Part shown: positions 21,875-31,301 of the stretch, piece after piece
Position numbering within the stretch: the stretch's first letter is position 1
How the letters are laid out: each line of letters opens with the position of its first letter
Assembly (NCBI GenBank): GCA_018334675.1
Contig: JAGXLL010000015.1
Location: 1-57,451, forward strand
DNA length: 57,451 bases
Reading direction: 5' to 3'
Origin: Bacteroidales bacterium
GTDB lineage: Bacteria > Bacteroidota > Bacteroidia > Bacteroidales > UBA12077
Translations under genes and position numbers: made by a program
Notes under the pieces: generated by a model
What the model was told of the DNA's origin: nothing
Database searches by the model: none
The model's input: the letters and a program-made list of their open reading frames with translations, nothing else

Positions 21875-24070
21875 ATGTCCACCATTAGATTCAAAGCCAC
21901 GGAAGAAGTCATGAAACGTACTGCGGTTCATGTTGAATTGCCGGCGGTAAAAACCTCACGCTATTTTGGCGAAGATGTTTTTGACACACAAAAGATGCAG
22001 GAATACCTATCCAGGGAAGCCTACGAAAATGTACTGGAAGCCATTGACCGGGGTGTCAAGATCGACCGGAAGTACGCCAACCAGGTGGCCTCAGGCATGA
22101 AGGCTTGGGCTGTTGACCGGGGTGCTACCCACTACACCCACTGGTTTCATCCCCTAACGGGAACCACTGCGGAAAAGCACGATGCCTTTTTTGAGCCCGC
22201 TGAAAATGGTGGGATCATTGAAAATTTTCAAGGGGAAATGCTGGTTCAGCAGGAGAGCGATGCTTCCAGCCTGCCCAGCGGAGGACTGCGAAACACCTTT
22301 GAGGCAAGGGGCTATACCGCATGGGATCCTTCATCCCCTGCTTTTGTTTATGGACGCACCCTGTGCATCCCTACCATTTTTGTCTCCTATAATGGTGAAG
22401 CTTTGGATTACAAAACACCCCTGATCAAATCACTGAATTTTATAGATCATGCTGCCACGGAGGTCTGTCATTATTTTGACAAGAATGTGAACAAGGTGAA
22501 CATCACCCTGGGCTGGGAGCAGGAATACTTTTTGGTGGATGAGTCCTATTACAATACACGTCCCGATCTTTATCTGACGGGCCGTACCCTGATCGGGCAT
22601 GCCTCGGCCAAGGACCAGCAGCTGAGCGATCACTATTTTGGATCGTTGACCGACCGGGTCAAAAACTTCATGCGCGATTTCGAGATTGAGGCCTACAAGT
22701 TGGGCATACCCATGAAAACACGACACAATGAGGTGGCCCCCAACCAGTTTGAATGCGCTCCGCGTTTTGAGGAGGCCAACCTTGCCACCGATCACAATCA
22801 GATGCTGATGACCCTGATGCAGAAAGTGGCTAAAAAACACCACTTCCGGGCCTTGCTCCACGAAAAGCCCTTCAAAGGCATCAACGGCTCAGGCAAACAC
22901 AACAACTGGTCGTTGCTTACCGACACCGGTGTGAACCTGCTTTCACCCGGCAAAACACCGAAAAATAACCTGCAATTCCTTACTTTTTTGGTCAACATTG
23001 TACGGGCCGTATATGAATATGCCGATCTGCTGCGGGCCAGCATTGCCTTCACCGGTAATGAACACCGCCTGGGAGCCAACGAGGCACCCCCATCCATCAT
23101 CTCTGTATTCTTGGGTTCACAGCTTACAAAAATGCTGGATGAGCTGGAGCAAAGGGTTGACGACACCACCAAGATGACCCCGGAAGAAAAAAGCGAACTG
23201 AAACTCGATATTGGGAAAATACCGGAGATCCTGTTGGACAATACCGACCGAAACAGAACCTCTCCCTTCGCTTTCACCGGGAATCGCTTTGAATTCCGGG
23301 CAGTGGGTTCCTCGGCTAACGTAGCCTCCCCGATGATTATACTCAATTCGGCCGTGGCCAATCAGCTGACATTGTTCAGGAAAGAGGTGGATCAGCTCAT
23401 ACAATCCAAAAAGATCAAGAAGGATGAAGCCATCCTGCGCGTGATCAAGCAATATATCATTGAATCAAAAACCATACGATTCGAGGGCGACGGATACAGC
23501 CAGGCCTGGGTTGATGAAGCCGCCAAAAGAGGACTCACCAACATCGGCTCCATTCCCGGCTCCCTGGAAGCCTTGCTGTCTTCCAAAACAATAGAGTTGC
23601 TCCGAAACAACAACATTCTAAATGAGCGGGAGCTCAAGGCCCGCCAGGAAATTAACCTGGAGAGCTACACCAAGCGAACCCAGATCGAAGCGAGAATACT
23701 GGGGGACCTGGCCATGAACCACATCATCCCTACGGCACTCAAATATCAAAATTCATTGATGGAGAACATCCGGGGTCTGAAAGACATCTATCCGGAGGAA
23801 GAATTTAAGGCCATGACCTACCATCAGATGGATACGGTTGAAAAAATCGCCAGGCATGTTAACTCAATAAGAGAAAATGTGCTGGATATGATCAATCATC
23901 GGAAAAAAGCAAACCAGATTGAAAACATGCGGGAGAAAGCCTATGCTTATGAAAAAGAAGTGAGCTCCTACTTCGATCCCATTCGCAATCAAATCGATAA
24001 GCTGGAGATGATCGTGGATGATGAGATATGGCCTTTCCCAAAATACCGGGAGATGTTATTTACCCGTTAA
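21875..24070 (+). CDS. glnN: Glutamine synthetase type III
   Basis: 731 residues, the size of GSIII, far larger than GSI or GSII. The N-terminal GSIII-specific region is followed by the catalytic core with GWEQEYFLVDESYY (metal Glu), KTRHNEVAPNQFECAP, KPFKGINGSGKHNNWSL (ATP/ammonium site) and NRTSPFAFTGNRFEFRAVGS. It makes glutamine from glutamate, ammonia and ATP and is a main ammonium-assimilating enzyme in Bacteroidales. It is monocistronic. A perfect inverted repeat over the -33 region suggests control by a DNA-binding nitrogen regulator. Confidence 0.96.
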   Translation: MSTIRFKATEEVMKRTAVHVELPAVKTSRYFGEDVFDTQKMQEYLSREAYENVLEAIDRGVKIDRKYANQVASGMKAWAVDRGATHYTHWFHPLTGTTAEKHDAFFEPAENGGIIENFQGEMLVQQESDASSLPSGGLRNTFEARGYTAWDPSSPAFVYGRTLCIPTIFVSYNGEALDYKTPLIKSLNFIDHAATEVCHYFDKNVNKVNITLGWEQEYFLVDESYYNTRPDLYLTGRTLIGHASAKDQQLSDHYFGSLTDRVKNFMRDFEIEAYKLGIPMKTRHNEVAPNQFECAPRFEEANLATDHNQMLMTLMQKVAKKHHFRALLHEKPFKGINGSGKHNNWSLLTDTGVNLLSPGKTPKNNLQFLTFLVNIVRAVYEYADLLRASIAFTGNEHRLGANEAPPSIISVFLGSQLTKMLDELEQRVDDTTKMTPEEKSELKLDIGKIPEILLDNTDRNRTSPFAFTGNRFEFRAVGSSANVASPMIILNSAVANQLTLFRKEVDQLIQSKKIKKDEAILRVIKQYIIESKTIRFEGDGYSQAWVDEAAKRGLTNIGSIPGSLEALLSSKTIELLRNNNILNERELKARQEINLESYTKRTQIEARILGDLAMNHIIPTALKYQNSLMENIRGLKDIYPEEEFKAMTYHQMDTVEKIARHVNSIRENVLDMINHRKKANQIENMREKAYAYEKEVSSYFDPIRNQIDKLEMIVDDEIWPFPKYREMLFTR

Positions 24071-24080
24071 TGAGTTTTGA

Positions 24081-24217
24081 TTGTCAGTCTTTTTATTTTC
24101 AGCAAAAATATTTACATTTACGCAACAAATGAATTCATTAGCGTGGCAAAACAACAAAGGCAGCCAGGTCTCGTTATTAGTAGGTTGTTTTGCCGCTGAA
24201 AATAAAAAGTACGGACA
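24081..24217. repeat. Nested inverted repeats between glnN and the PorE-like gene
   Basis: Outer arms: CTTTTTATTTTCAGC (24089-24103) and GCTGAAAATAAAAAG (24195-24209), a 15-bp perfect match that extends imperfectly to TTGTC/GGACAA at 24081 and 24217. Inner arms: GGCAAAACAAC (24145-24155) and GTTGTTTTGCC (24184-24194), 11 bp perfect. The right inner and outer arms abut each other and run directly into the ATG at 24218. The arrangement resembles a small MITE-like insertion or an RNA switch. A weak -7-like TACATTTA lies inside at about 24112. Confidence 0.8.
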
Positions 24218-26182
24218 ATGAGAATCCAATATCTCCTTCTCTTCCTTTTGAGCATGGGGCTTCTTCAGGAGGCCTCTGCTCAAATGCGTTTTTTCAATGA
24301 GGCCGAAGAGGTTTACCAGGCCGGGCAGTATTATAAGGCGGTAGATATGTATCGCAACGCCTACGACAAGATCCAGGGGAAGGAGATCAAAGCCGAGATC
24401 GTCTTTAAGATTGCCGAATGCTACCGCAAGACCGGCCAGCCAAGAAAAGCAGAGCTTTGGTACAGCAATGCCATCTCCAAGGAATATGACAACCCGCTGA
24501 TCTACCTCCACCATGCCAATGCCCTGAAGACCAACGAGGAGTTTGAAGAGGCCATTGAAAATTATAAGGAATATCAAAAACTTAAGCCTGATGATCCAAG
24601 AGCCCAGATGGGTATAGAATCGTGCCGCAAGGCCCGGCAATGGATGGAGAACCCCAATGGTTACAAAGTCTCCCGGTTGCGCTACATCAACTCCACCGAG
24701 GATGACTTTGCTCCTGCCTACTCCAAGGCTGAATACAATGAGATCTATTTCACCTCCTCACGGGATGAATCGAGTGGCGAGGAGCAAAATGGGGTGACCG
24801 GCCAGCCTTTCACAGATATTTTCTATTCCCAACAGGATATGTCGGGCAAGTGGAGCAAACCCGAACCCATATCTAATCAGATCAATACCGGGGTAGAGGA
24901 AGGCGCCCCCTCTTTTACCGGTGATTACAATACCCTATATTTCACCCGGTGCGAAGTGGACCGGAAAAAAAAGCTGGGTTGTAAAATTTACCGCACACAA
25001 AAAGATAATGGACAATGGGATAAGCCTGACCCCCTTACCCTGGCACCCGACAGCATGGTAGTCGCCCATCCGGCCATTACCGACGACGGATCCACCCTCT
25101 ATTTTGTCTCCAACATTGAAGGGGGATACGGCCAGATGGACATCTGGAAGGTGAACCGCAAAGGCGACCAGGGCTGGAGTGCTCCGGTAAACCTGGGCAG
25201 CAATGTAAACACCCCCGGCAATGAGATGTTCCCCTTCATTCACAGCGACGGGTCCCTTTACTTCTCTTCCGACTACCACCTGGGTATGGGAGGCCTGGAC
25301 ATCTTTAAAGCCACCGTGCAGGCCAGTGGCAATTATCAGGTAGAAAACATGCGTTATCCCATCAACTCCACCCATGATGATTTTGGAATTATATTCGAAA
25401 GGGAAAAGGAACGGGGCCATTTCTCTTCGGCGCGGGAAGGAGATGATGAGATTTACTCCTTTGTTCTTCCCCCCTTAAAATTCAGTGTACAGGGAACTGT
25501 CAGGGATAAGAAAACCGAGCAGCCAATCGAGGATGCAACAGTAAAACTGGTGGGCAGCGACGGCATGACCATGAGCTCTCAAACAGGTGAAGAAGGAACC
25601 TTCAAGTTCATGCTGCGTCCCGAGACCGACTATGTCTTTGTGGCATCCAGGGAGAAATACCTGACCAATAAGGGCAAAGCCTCTACCGTCGACCTGGAGG
25701 AAAGTAAAACCTTCAAGCCCGAGATCCTGCTCTCATCCATTGAAGAGCCCATCGAGCTACCCAATATCTTTTACGATTACAACGAATGGAGCCTGCGGCC
25801 GGAATCCAAACAAGCGCTGGACCGGCTGGTGGAAACCCTCAACGACAATCCAAGGGTCGTGATCGAACTGAGAGCCCACACCGACTTTAGAGGTGAACAC
25901 TGGTTCAACGTGGAGCTATCCACCAAACGGGCCGAATCGGTGGTCAACTATCTGATCGATCATGGCATCGATCCCGACCGCCTGCGTGCCAAAGGCTTTG
26001 CTGCCACCCAACCCAAGGAAGTGGGAGCGAAACTTGCCGCGCAGCATGAATTCCTGGAGCAAGGCGAGGTATTGACCGAAGAATTCATTAAGAACCTGGA
26101 AAGCGAAGAACAGAAAGAAGCCGCACACCAGATTAACCGGAGAACGGAATTTAAGGTCACTGCCACCGATTTTGAACCTTAA
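24218..26182 (+). CDS. OmpA-family protein with TPR, beta-propeller and CRD domains (PorE-like), second copy
   Basis: 654 residues with a signal peptide (LLLFLLSMGLLQEASAQ). Domain order: TPR repeats (about 25-135; YQAGQYYKAVDMYRNAY, AELWYSNAIS), PD40 propeller blades (about 150-415; DDGSTLYFVS, DGSLYFSSD, GMGGLDIFKA), a carboxypeptidase-regulatory-like domain (about 425-500), and an OmpA domain (HTDFRGEHWFNVELSTKRAESVVNYL in two blocks, ending NRRTEFKV). This matches PorE, the type IX secretion protein that bridges the core complex to peptidoglycan, and is the same design as 15674-17662. The two are clearly diverged paralogues. Nested inverted repeats sit directly before the ATG. Confidence 0.85.
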   Translation: MRIQYLLLFLLSMGLLQEASAQMRFFNEAEEVYQAGQYYKAVDMYRNAYDKIQGKEIKAEIVFKIAECYRKTGQPRKAELWYSNAISKEYDNPLIYLHHANALKTNEEFEEAIENYKEYQKLKPDDPRAQMGIESCRKARQWMENPNGYKVSRLRYINSTEDDFAPAYSKAEYNEIYFTSSRDESSGEEQNGVTGQPFTDIFYSQQDMSGKWSKPEPISNQINTGVEEGAPSFTGDYNTLYFTRCEVDRKKKLGCKIYRTQKDNGQWDKPDPLTLAPDSMVVAHPAITDDGSTLYFVSNIEGGYGQMDIWKVNRKGDQGWSAPVNLGSNVNTPGNEMFPFIHSDGSLYFSSDYHLGMGGLDIFKATVQASGNYQVENMRYPINSTHDDFGIIFEREKERGHFSSAREGDDEIYSFVLPPLKFSVQGTVRDKKTEQPIEDATVKLVGSDGMTMSSQTGEEGTFKFMLRPETDYVFVASREKYLTNKGKASTVDLEESKTFKPEILLSSIEEPIELPNIFYDYNEWSLRPESKQALDRLVETLNDNPRVVIELRAHTDFRGEHWFNVELSTKRAESVVNYLIDHGIDPDRLRAKGFAATQPKEVGAKLAAQHEFLEQGEVLTEEFIKNLESEEQKEAAHQINRRTEFKVTATDFEP

Positions 26183-26240
26183 CCCCTTCATACGCTTCCA
26201 GTTATTGACAAGATTGCCCCATCTTAGGGATATGATTATC

Positions 26241-26267
26241 CCCCGCCGGCCCAAAGGCCTGGTGGGG
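26241..26267 (+). terminator. GC-rich hairpin after the PorE-like gene
   Basis: CCCCGCCGGCC pairs with GGCC(T)GGTGGGG around a CAAA loop: 11 bp with one bulge and one G-U pair. No T run follows on the plus strand, so it may be a weak or factor-assisted terminator or an mRNA 3'-end stabiliser. Confidence 0.45.
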
Positions 26268-26344
26268 TAACTTGCTGGTGACAGGCTCCTGAACATTGAG
26301 CCACAAAAGATATAGAAATGCTGTTTTTATCCATTTTGAATTCG

Positions 26345-26352
26345 TAATTTTG
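26345..26352 (+). promoter_or_regulatory. purM promoter -7 element
   Basis: TAATTTTG (TAnnTTTG), predicted start near 26358, leader of about 20 nt. Confidence 0.5.
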
Positions 26353-26378
26353 TCGACCCAAATATTCCCAAAAGGATC

Positions 26379-27551
26379 ATGACAAACCAATCCAGGTATG
26401 ACAAACGGGGCGTATCGGCCTCCAAAGAAGATGTGCACCAATCCATCCAACATCTTGACAAAGGCCTTTTCCCTGCTGCTTTTTGCAAGGTCACTCCCGA
26501 TATCACGGGCGATGACCCGCAATACTGCAACATCATGCATGCCGACGGGGCCGGCACCAAATCTTCCCTGGCCTATTTATATTGGAAAGAAACGGGCCAC
26601 CTGGACGTGTGGAAAGGCATCGCCCAGGATGCCATCGTCATGAACCTGGATGACCTGTTGTGTGTGGGAGCCTCTGGTAACATCCTGCTCTCCTCCACCA
26701 TAGGAAGAAATAAAAACCTTATACCCGGAGAAGTGATCTCCCGTATCATACAGGGAACGGAAGAGATACTTCAATGGCTCCGGGATATGGGCATAGAGAT
26801 CTGGTCAACCGGCGGAGAGACAGCCGATGTGGGAGACCTGGTCAGAACGCTGATCCTGGACTCCACGGTCACCACCAGAATGAAAAGGGACGAGGTAATC
26901 GACAACAGCCACATCCGCCCCGGAGATGCGATCATCGGTCTCTCCTCATCAGGCCAGACCAGGTATGAAGAATCTTTTAACTCAGGTATTGGCAGCAACG
27001 GGCTCACCTCAGCCCGCCATGACATCTTTGCCCATTACCTGGCAGAAAAATACCCCGAAGCATTCGACCCTTCTGTCGACCGCAGTCTGGTGTACTCGGG
27101 CAGCTACCGATTAACAGATCCCACCGACAAAGCAGGTCTGGATGCCGGACGAATGGTGCTCTCTCCAACCCGGACCTATGCCCCGGTAGTGCGTGAAATA
27201 CTCAGGCATCACCGCCCCAACATACACGGTATGATCCATTGTACAGGCGGGGCACAAACCAAGGTTCTAAACTTTGTCGATGCCCTCCATGTTATAAAAG
27301 ATAACCTGTTTGATACACCCGAAGTTTTCCGTATCATCCAGCAGGAATCCCAAACCCCCTGGAAAGAGATGTATCAGGTCTTCAATATGGGGCACCGTTT
27401 TGAAATATATATACCGGAGCAGTACGCCGGGGAGATCATCGACATCAGCCAATCCTTCGGCCTGGAGGCGCAAAAAATAGGATATTGCAGGGACTCCAAA
27501 CAGAAGAAGCTGACCATACAAAGTGCCCAGGGCACATTTGAATACACCTAA
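26379..27551 (+). CDS. purM: Phosphoribosylformylglycinamidine cyclo-ligase (AIR synthase)
   Basis: 390 residues, the somewhat long PurM form seen in Bacteroidota. Landmarks are DKRGVSASKEDVH at the N terminus, MHADGAGTKSSLAY (PurM-type nucleotide site), MNLDDLLCVGA, STGGETADVGDLV, GLSSSGQTRYE and MIHCTGGAQTKVLNF. It closes the imidazole ring of 5-aminoimidazole ribotide using ATP, the fifth step of purine synthesis. The following prfA begins 50 nt later and pyrF 4 nt after that, so purM-prfA-pyrF is a probable operon combining purine, translation and pyrimidine genes. Confidence 0.92.
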   Translation: MTNQSRYDKRGVSASKEDVHQSIQHLDKGLFPAAFCKVTPDITGDDPQYCNIMHADGAGTKSSLAYLYWKETGHLDVWKGIAQDAIVMNLDDLLCVGASGNILLSSTIGRNKNLIPGEVISRIIQGTEEILQWLRDMGIEIWSTGGETADVGDLVRTLILDSTVTTRMKRDEVIDNSHIRPGDAIIGLSSSGQTRYEESFNSGIGSNGLTSARHDIFAHYLAEKYPEAFDPSVDRSLVYSGSYRLTDPTDKAGLDAGRMVLSPTRTYAPVVREILRHHRPNIHGMIHCTGGAQTKVLNFVDALHVIKDNLFDTPEVFRIIQQESQTPWKEMYQVFNMGHRFEIYIPEQYAGEIIDISQSFGLEAQKIGYCRDSKQKKLTIQSAQGTFEYT

Positions 27552-27601
27552 AACCGGATGTTTCGTTGAATAGCAATAAAATGTAAAAATCAAGGAGAAC
27601 C

Positions 27602-28696
27602 ATGAGCCAAGACAACATGATATTACAAAAGCTGGAAGGGGTCAAGATGCGGTTTGATGAGGTAAGTGAGCTGATCACCGACCCTGAGATCATGGGGGAC
27701 ATGGACAGATATGTCAAGCTCAACAAGGAATACAAAGATCTTCAGCCAATCATAGAGGCTTATGAAGAGTACAAGCAGCTGTTGGACAACATCGAATCGG
27801 CCAAACAAATCCTGGAGAGCGAACAGGATGAAGAACTGCGGGAGATGGCCAAGAGTGAGCTGGAAGAGATGAACAACAAGAAGCAGCCCCTGGAAGAACG
27901 GATCAAGTTGCTGCTTGTGCCTAAGGATCCGGAAGATGATAAGAACGCCATCGTGGAGATCCGGGCCGGAACCGGCGGTGACGAGGCCAGCATCTTTGCC
28001 GGCGACCTTTACAGGATGTATGTCAAATACTGCGAGAACAAAAAATGGAAGATAGAAGTGACCGACGCCTCCGAGGGAACCATGGGAGGATTCAAGGAAG
28101 TGGTAATGAAAGTCAGCGGCGAGAAAGTATATGGCACGCTCAAATACGAGTCGGGCGTCCACCGGGTTCAGCGTGTACCCCAAACCGAGACCCAGGGCAG
28201 GGTTCACACATCTGCAGCTTCAGTAGCCGTGCTTCCCGAAGCAGAAGAATTCGATGTCGAGGTCAAAGATGAAGACCTCCGTAAAGACATCTTCATGTCA
28301 TCGGGGCCCGGCGGTCAGTCAGTGAATACCACCTATTCGGCCGTACGCCTGACCCACATTCCCAGCGGCATCGTGGTAACCTGCCAGGATGAAAAATCGC
28401 AGATCAAAAACCTCCACAAAGCGAAGACGGAGCTGAGAACCCGCCTGTACAACCTGGAATATCAGAAGTACATTGATGAGATATCCTCCAAGAGGAAAAC
28501 CATGGTCTCTACCGGCGACCGCTCTGCCAAGATCCGCACCTACAACTTCCCTCAGGGAAGGGTGACCGATCACCGCATCAACCTGACACTTTATAACCTC
28601 GATTCCATCATGGACGGCAACATACAGGAGATCATCGACAAGCTACATATGGCCGAAAATGCCGAAAGACTTAAAGAAACCGGATTAGAAGAATAA
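27602..28696 (+). CDS. prfA: Peptide chain release factor 1
   Basis: 364 residues, standard RF1 length. The peptidyl-hydrolysis motif GGQ is at 237-239 ([24 protein letters not shown]). The preceding [18 protein letters not shown] and [13 protein letters not shown] blocks are the conserved class I release factor core. It recognises UAA and UAG and releases the finished protein. A good Shine-Dalgarno (AAGGAGAACC) fixes the ATG. Downstream pyrF starts 4 nt after its stop. Confidence 0.96.
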   Translation: MSQDNMILQKLEGVKMRFDEVSELITDPEIMGDMDRYVKLNKEYKDLQPIIEAYEEYKQLLDNIESAKQILESEQDEELREMAKSELEEMNNKKQPLEERIKLLLVPKDPEDDKNAIVEIRAGTGGDEASIFAGDLYRMYVKYCENKKWKIEVTDASEGTMGGFKEVVMKVSGEKVYGTLKYESGVHRVQRVPQTETQGRVHTSAASVAVLPEAEEFDVEVKDEDLRKDIFMSSGPGGQSVNTTYSAVRLTHIPSGIVVTCQDEKSQIKNLHKAKTELRTRLYNLEYQKYIDEISSKRKTMVSTGDRSAKIRTYNFPQGRVTDHRINLTLYNLDSIMDGNIQEIIDKLHMAENAERLKETGLEE

Positions 28697-28700
28697 TATT

Positions 28701-29534
28701 ATGACCAAAGCAGACCTTTTAAAGCTGATCCAGCAGCACAAAACCTATCTGAGCATCGGATTGGATAGCGACCTGGAAAAAATTCCCGGCCACCTGAAAA
28801 GCAAGGTGGACCCGCAGTTTTATTTCAACAAGGGCATCGTTGACCTGACCAATGACGTGTGCGTGGCATACAAGATCAATACGGCTTTTTATGAAGCCCA
28901 GGGAAACAAAGGCTGGAGAAGCCTGGAAAAGACCGCCGGCTATATCCGCGAAAAATACCCCGAACATCTGCTCATTGCCGATGCCAAAAGAGGTGACATT
29001 GGTAATACAGCCCGGATGTATGCCGAAACCTTCTTCTCCCGGCTCAACTTCGATGCGGTGACCCTCTCCCCCTATATGGGCAAGGACTCCATAGAACCTT
29101 TCCTTGAATACAAAGACAAATGGACCATCCTGCTTGGATTGACCTCCAACTCAGGTGCTACCGACTTCCAAATGCTCGAGACAACCAAAAACAATCGTTA
29201 TCTGTTTGAAGAAGTGATCGAAACAGCCAGTAAATGGGGTACTCCGGAAAACATGATGTTCGTGGCAGGTGCTACCCAAACCGGATACCTGCAGAAAATC
29301 CGGGACATCGTTCCGGACCACTTTCTGCTGGTCCCGGGTGTAGGTGCCCAGGGAGGTAACCTGGAAGAAATAAGCCGCATAGGCCTGACCAGCGAAGGCG
29401 GCCTGCTGGTTAATGCCTCACGGTCCATCATCTTCAGCGACAACTCGAAGAATTTCGACGTGGCAGCCCGCGATCAGGCCATAAAACTGAACCGGCAAAT
29501 GGAACGGCTGCTTACTGAAAAAAAGGTGACCTGA
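28701..29534 (+). CDS. pyrF: Orotidine 5'-phosphate decarboxylase
   Basis: 277 residues, the longer type 2 PyrF. LSIGLDSDLEKIP binds the substrate, and LLIADAKRGDIGNTA contains the catalytic Asp-Lys-Asp array (Lys96). VTLSPYMGKDSIEPF and VPGVGAQGG complete the barrel's phosphate site. It decarboxylates OMP to UMP, the final step of de novo pyrimidine synthesis. It is tightly coupled to prfA upstream. Confidence 0.95.
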   Translation: MTKADLLKLIQQHKTYLSIGLDSDLEKIPGHLKSKVDPQFYFNKGIVDLTNDVCVAYKINTAFYEAQGNKGWRSLEKTAGYIREKYPEHLLIADAKRGDIGNTARMYAETFFSRLNFDAVTLSPYMGKDSIEPFLEYKDKWTILLGLTSNSGATDFQMLETTKNNRYLFEEVIETASKWGTPENMMFVAGATQTGYLQKIRDIVPDHFLLVPGVGAQGGNLEEISRIGLTSEGGLLVNASRSIIFSDNSKNFDVAARDQAIKLNRQMERLLTEKKVT

Positions 29535-29580
29535 CAGCATTTTTTACCCTGAATGGCACCCTGTTATAACATGATTTTCT

Positions 29581-29588
29581 TATCTTTG
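29581..29588 (+). promoter_or_regulatory. Promoter -7 element of the DUF2851 gene
   Basis: TATCTTTG (TAnnTTTG); predicted start near 29594 and a leader of about 105 nt with a CCTGC/GCAGG inverted repeat near 29616. Confidence 0.5.
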
Positions 29589-29700
29589 AATAAGGCCCGG
29601 GTATCTGTTGAACATCCTGCGGCAGGCCTTTGTCAGCGTTGCACGTAAGCCTGATGAGAAAAATGATGTGATCTGTTTCTAACTTTTAACAGGGGTGTCC

Positions 29701-30999
29701 ATGAATATTCCCGAGAAATTCCTCCATTATCTTTGGAAACACCGCTTGTTTTCCGAAGCAGAGCTTTTTACCCAATCCGGTGATCAGGTGGAGGTCATTC
29801 AAGTGGGGCAGCACAACCCCGATGCAGGACCTGATTTTCAGAATGCCCGCATCCGGATCGGCACCACCATCTGGGTGGGAAATGTGGAGATCCATATCCA
29901 TGCCTCCGATTGGTACCATCATGGTCATGGCCACGACAAGGCTTATGACAATGTTGTGCTGCAAGTGGTTCTGAACAACAATCAACCGGTGAGAAGAACC
30001 AACAATGAACTCATACCCACTGCGGAACTGCTTTTTGACAATGAGCTTTTCATGCATTACCGGCAGCTCCTGGAGAATGAATCATGGATACCCTGCGAAA
30101 AAAAGCTGCCGGAAGTTGACCGTTCTATTATCGATTTTTGGCTAAGCAGGCTGACGATCGAACGCCTGGAGCATAAAAGCCATGAGATTGAACAAAGCCT
30201 GCGGGAAAGCCAAAACAACTGGGAATCCGCCTTTTACAGGAAGCTGGCCCGCAACTTTGGCTTCAAGGTCAATGCCGAGCCGTTTGAATTGCTGGCCCGC
30301 AGCCTGCCACTGAAGCACCTGACAAGACATAAAGACAACCTGTTTCAGCTGGAAGCCCTTTTTTTCGGCCAGGCTGGTTTCCTGCAACAAAAAAGGCTGG
30401 ATGATCCCTACCATATGAAGCTTTTCGATGAATACCTGTATCTGAGAAAAAAATTCCAGCTCAAACCCATTGAAAAGCACCTCTGGCGATTCGCCCGCCT
30501 TAGACCGGTGAATTTTCCCACTGTCCGGATTGCCCAGTTTTGTGCCCTGATGCATCGCTCCGACCGATTGTTCTCAAATATCCTGGAAAAAAGACAAATA
30601 CGGGAATTGAAACACCTGCTGGATGTCGAACCGTCCTCCTATTGGCATACCCATTACGGATTCCATAAAACAAGCACCAGAAAAATCAAACGCCTGGGTT
30701 CGGAGGCCTTTCAAAATCTGATCATCAACACCCTCGTGCCTTTTCTCTTTGTTTATGGGATAAAGCAAAACATACCTTCCTACAAGGAAAGAGCCCTTGA
30801 TCTGTTGCTGGAACTGGATCCGGAAAAAAATTCCATTATACGCCGCTGGTCGGCACTGGGAATAGATGCCCCCAATGCCTATCATTCCCAGGCCTTGCTG
30901 GAGCTTAAAAACAACTACTGCAACCACCGCCGATGTCTGGACTGCCAAATCGGCAACCATATTTTGATGCGCCACGACCGAAAAGAACAATCACCTTAA
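29701..30999 (+). CDS. DUF2851 family protein
   Basis: 432 residues from the ATG at 29701, preferred over the in-frame GTG at 29695 because AGGGG lies just ahead of it. This is a conserved Bacteroidota family of unknown function. Visible conserved blocks are PEKFLHYLWKHRLF at the N terminus, GQHNPDAGPDFQNARIRIG, VGNVEIHIHASDWYHHGHG with several histidines, and AYDNVVLQVVL. The C terminus has CNHRRCLDCQIG, a cysteine cluster that could bind metal. The DAGPDF/EIH/V-V arrangement near residues 40-95 resembles a nuclease-like fold, but that is inference. Confidence 0.8.
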   Translation: MNIPEKFLHYLWKHRLFSEAELFTQSGDQVEVIQVGQHNPDAGPDFQNARIRIGTTIWVGNVEIHIHASDWYHHGHGHDKAYDNVVLQVVLNNNQPVRRTNNELIPTAELLFDNELFMHYRQLLENESWIPCEKKLPEVDRSIIDFWLSRLTIERLEHKSHEIEQSLRESQNNWESAFYRKLARNFGFKVNAEPFELLARSLPLKHLTRHKDNLFQLEALFFGQAGFLQQKRLDDPYHMKLFDEYLYLRKKFQLKPIEKHLWRFARLRPVNFPTVRIAQFCALMHRSDRLFSNILEKRQIRELKHLLDVEPSSYWHTHYGFHKTSTRKIKRLGSEAFQNLIINTLVPFLFVYGIKQNIPSYKERALDLLLELDPEKNSIIRRWSALGIDAPNAYHSQALLELKNNYCNHRRCLDCQIGNHILMRHDRKEQSP

Positions 31000-31079
31000 T
31001 AGTAGAGAAAAACAACAAAAATGAATAAGTTTGCAGGTATGAACTACAAGAACGAGATCAGAAAGGAAAGCTTTCTCCC

Positions 31080-31301
31080 ATGTATCTTGCAATCCTCCTG
31101 TTGATGGGAATTATGGTGGTTGGCACCATCGGTCTTAAAACCAAAGACAACCGGTATATTGTCAATCCCGGACCGGAGGTAAAGATCTCCTCCTACGATC
31201 CCTTTTTTGTACCGGGCAAAAGAGCCCAGCTTAACAAATTGCGGGACATACTAACAGGTAAAACTCAGATACCCGATGAAGATTCTACTGACGGGCGCTA
31301 A
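31080..31301 (+). CDS. Small single-pass membrane protein, unknown
   Basis: 73 codons beginning with one hydrophobic helix (MYLAILLLMGIMVVGTIGL), then a polar tail ending ILTGKTQIPDEDSTDGR. I recognise no family. It lies between the DUF2851 gene and the SDR gene, overlapping the latter by 26 nt in another frame. A 27-codon frame from 31021 precedes it out of register, so a longer gene broken by a frameshift cannot be excluded. Support comes only from the transmembrane segment and position. Confidence 0.4.
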   Translation: MYLAILLLMGIMVVGTIGLKTKDNRYIVNPGPEVKISSYDPFFVPGKRAQLNKLRDILTGKTQIPDEDSTDGR

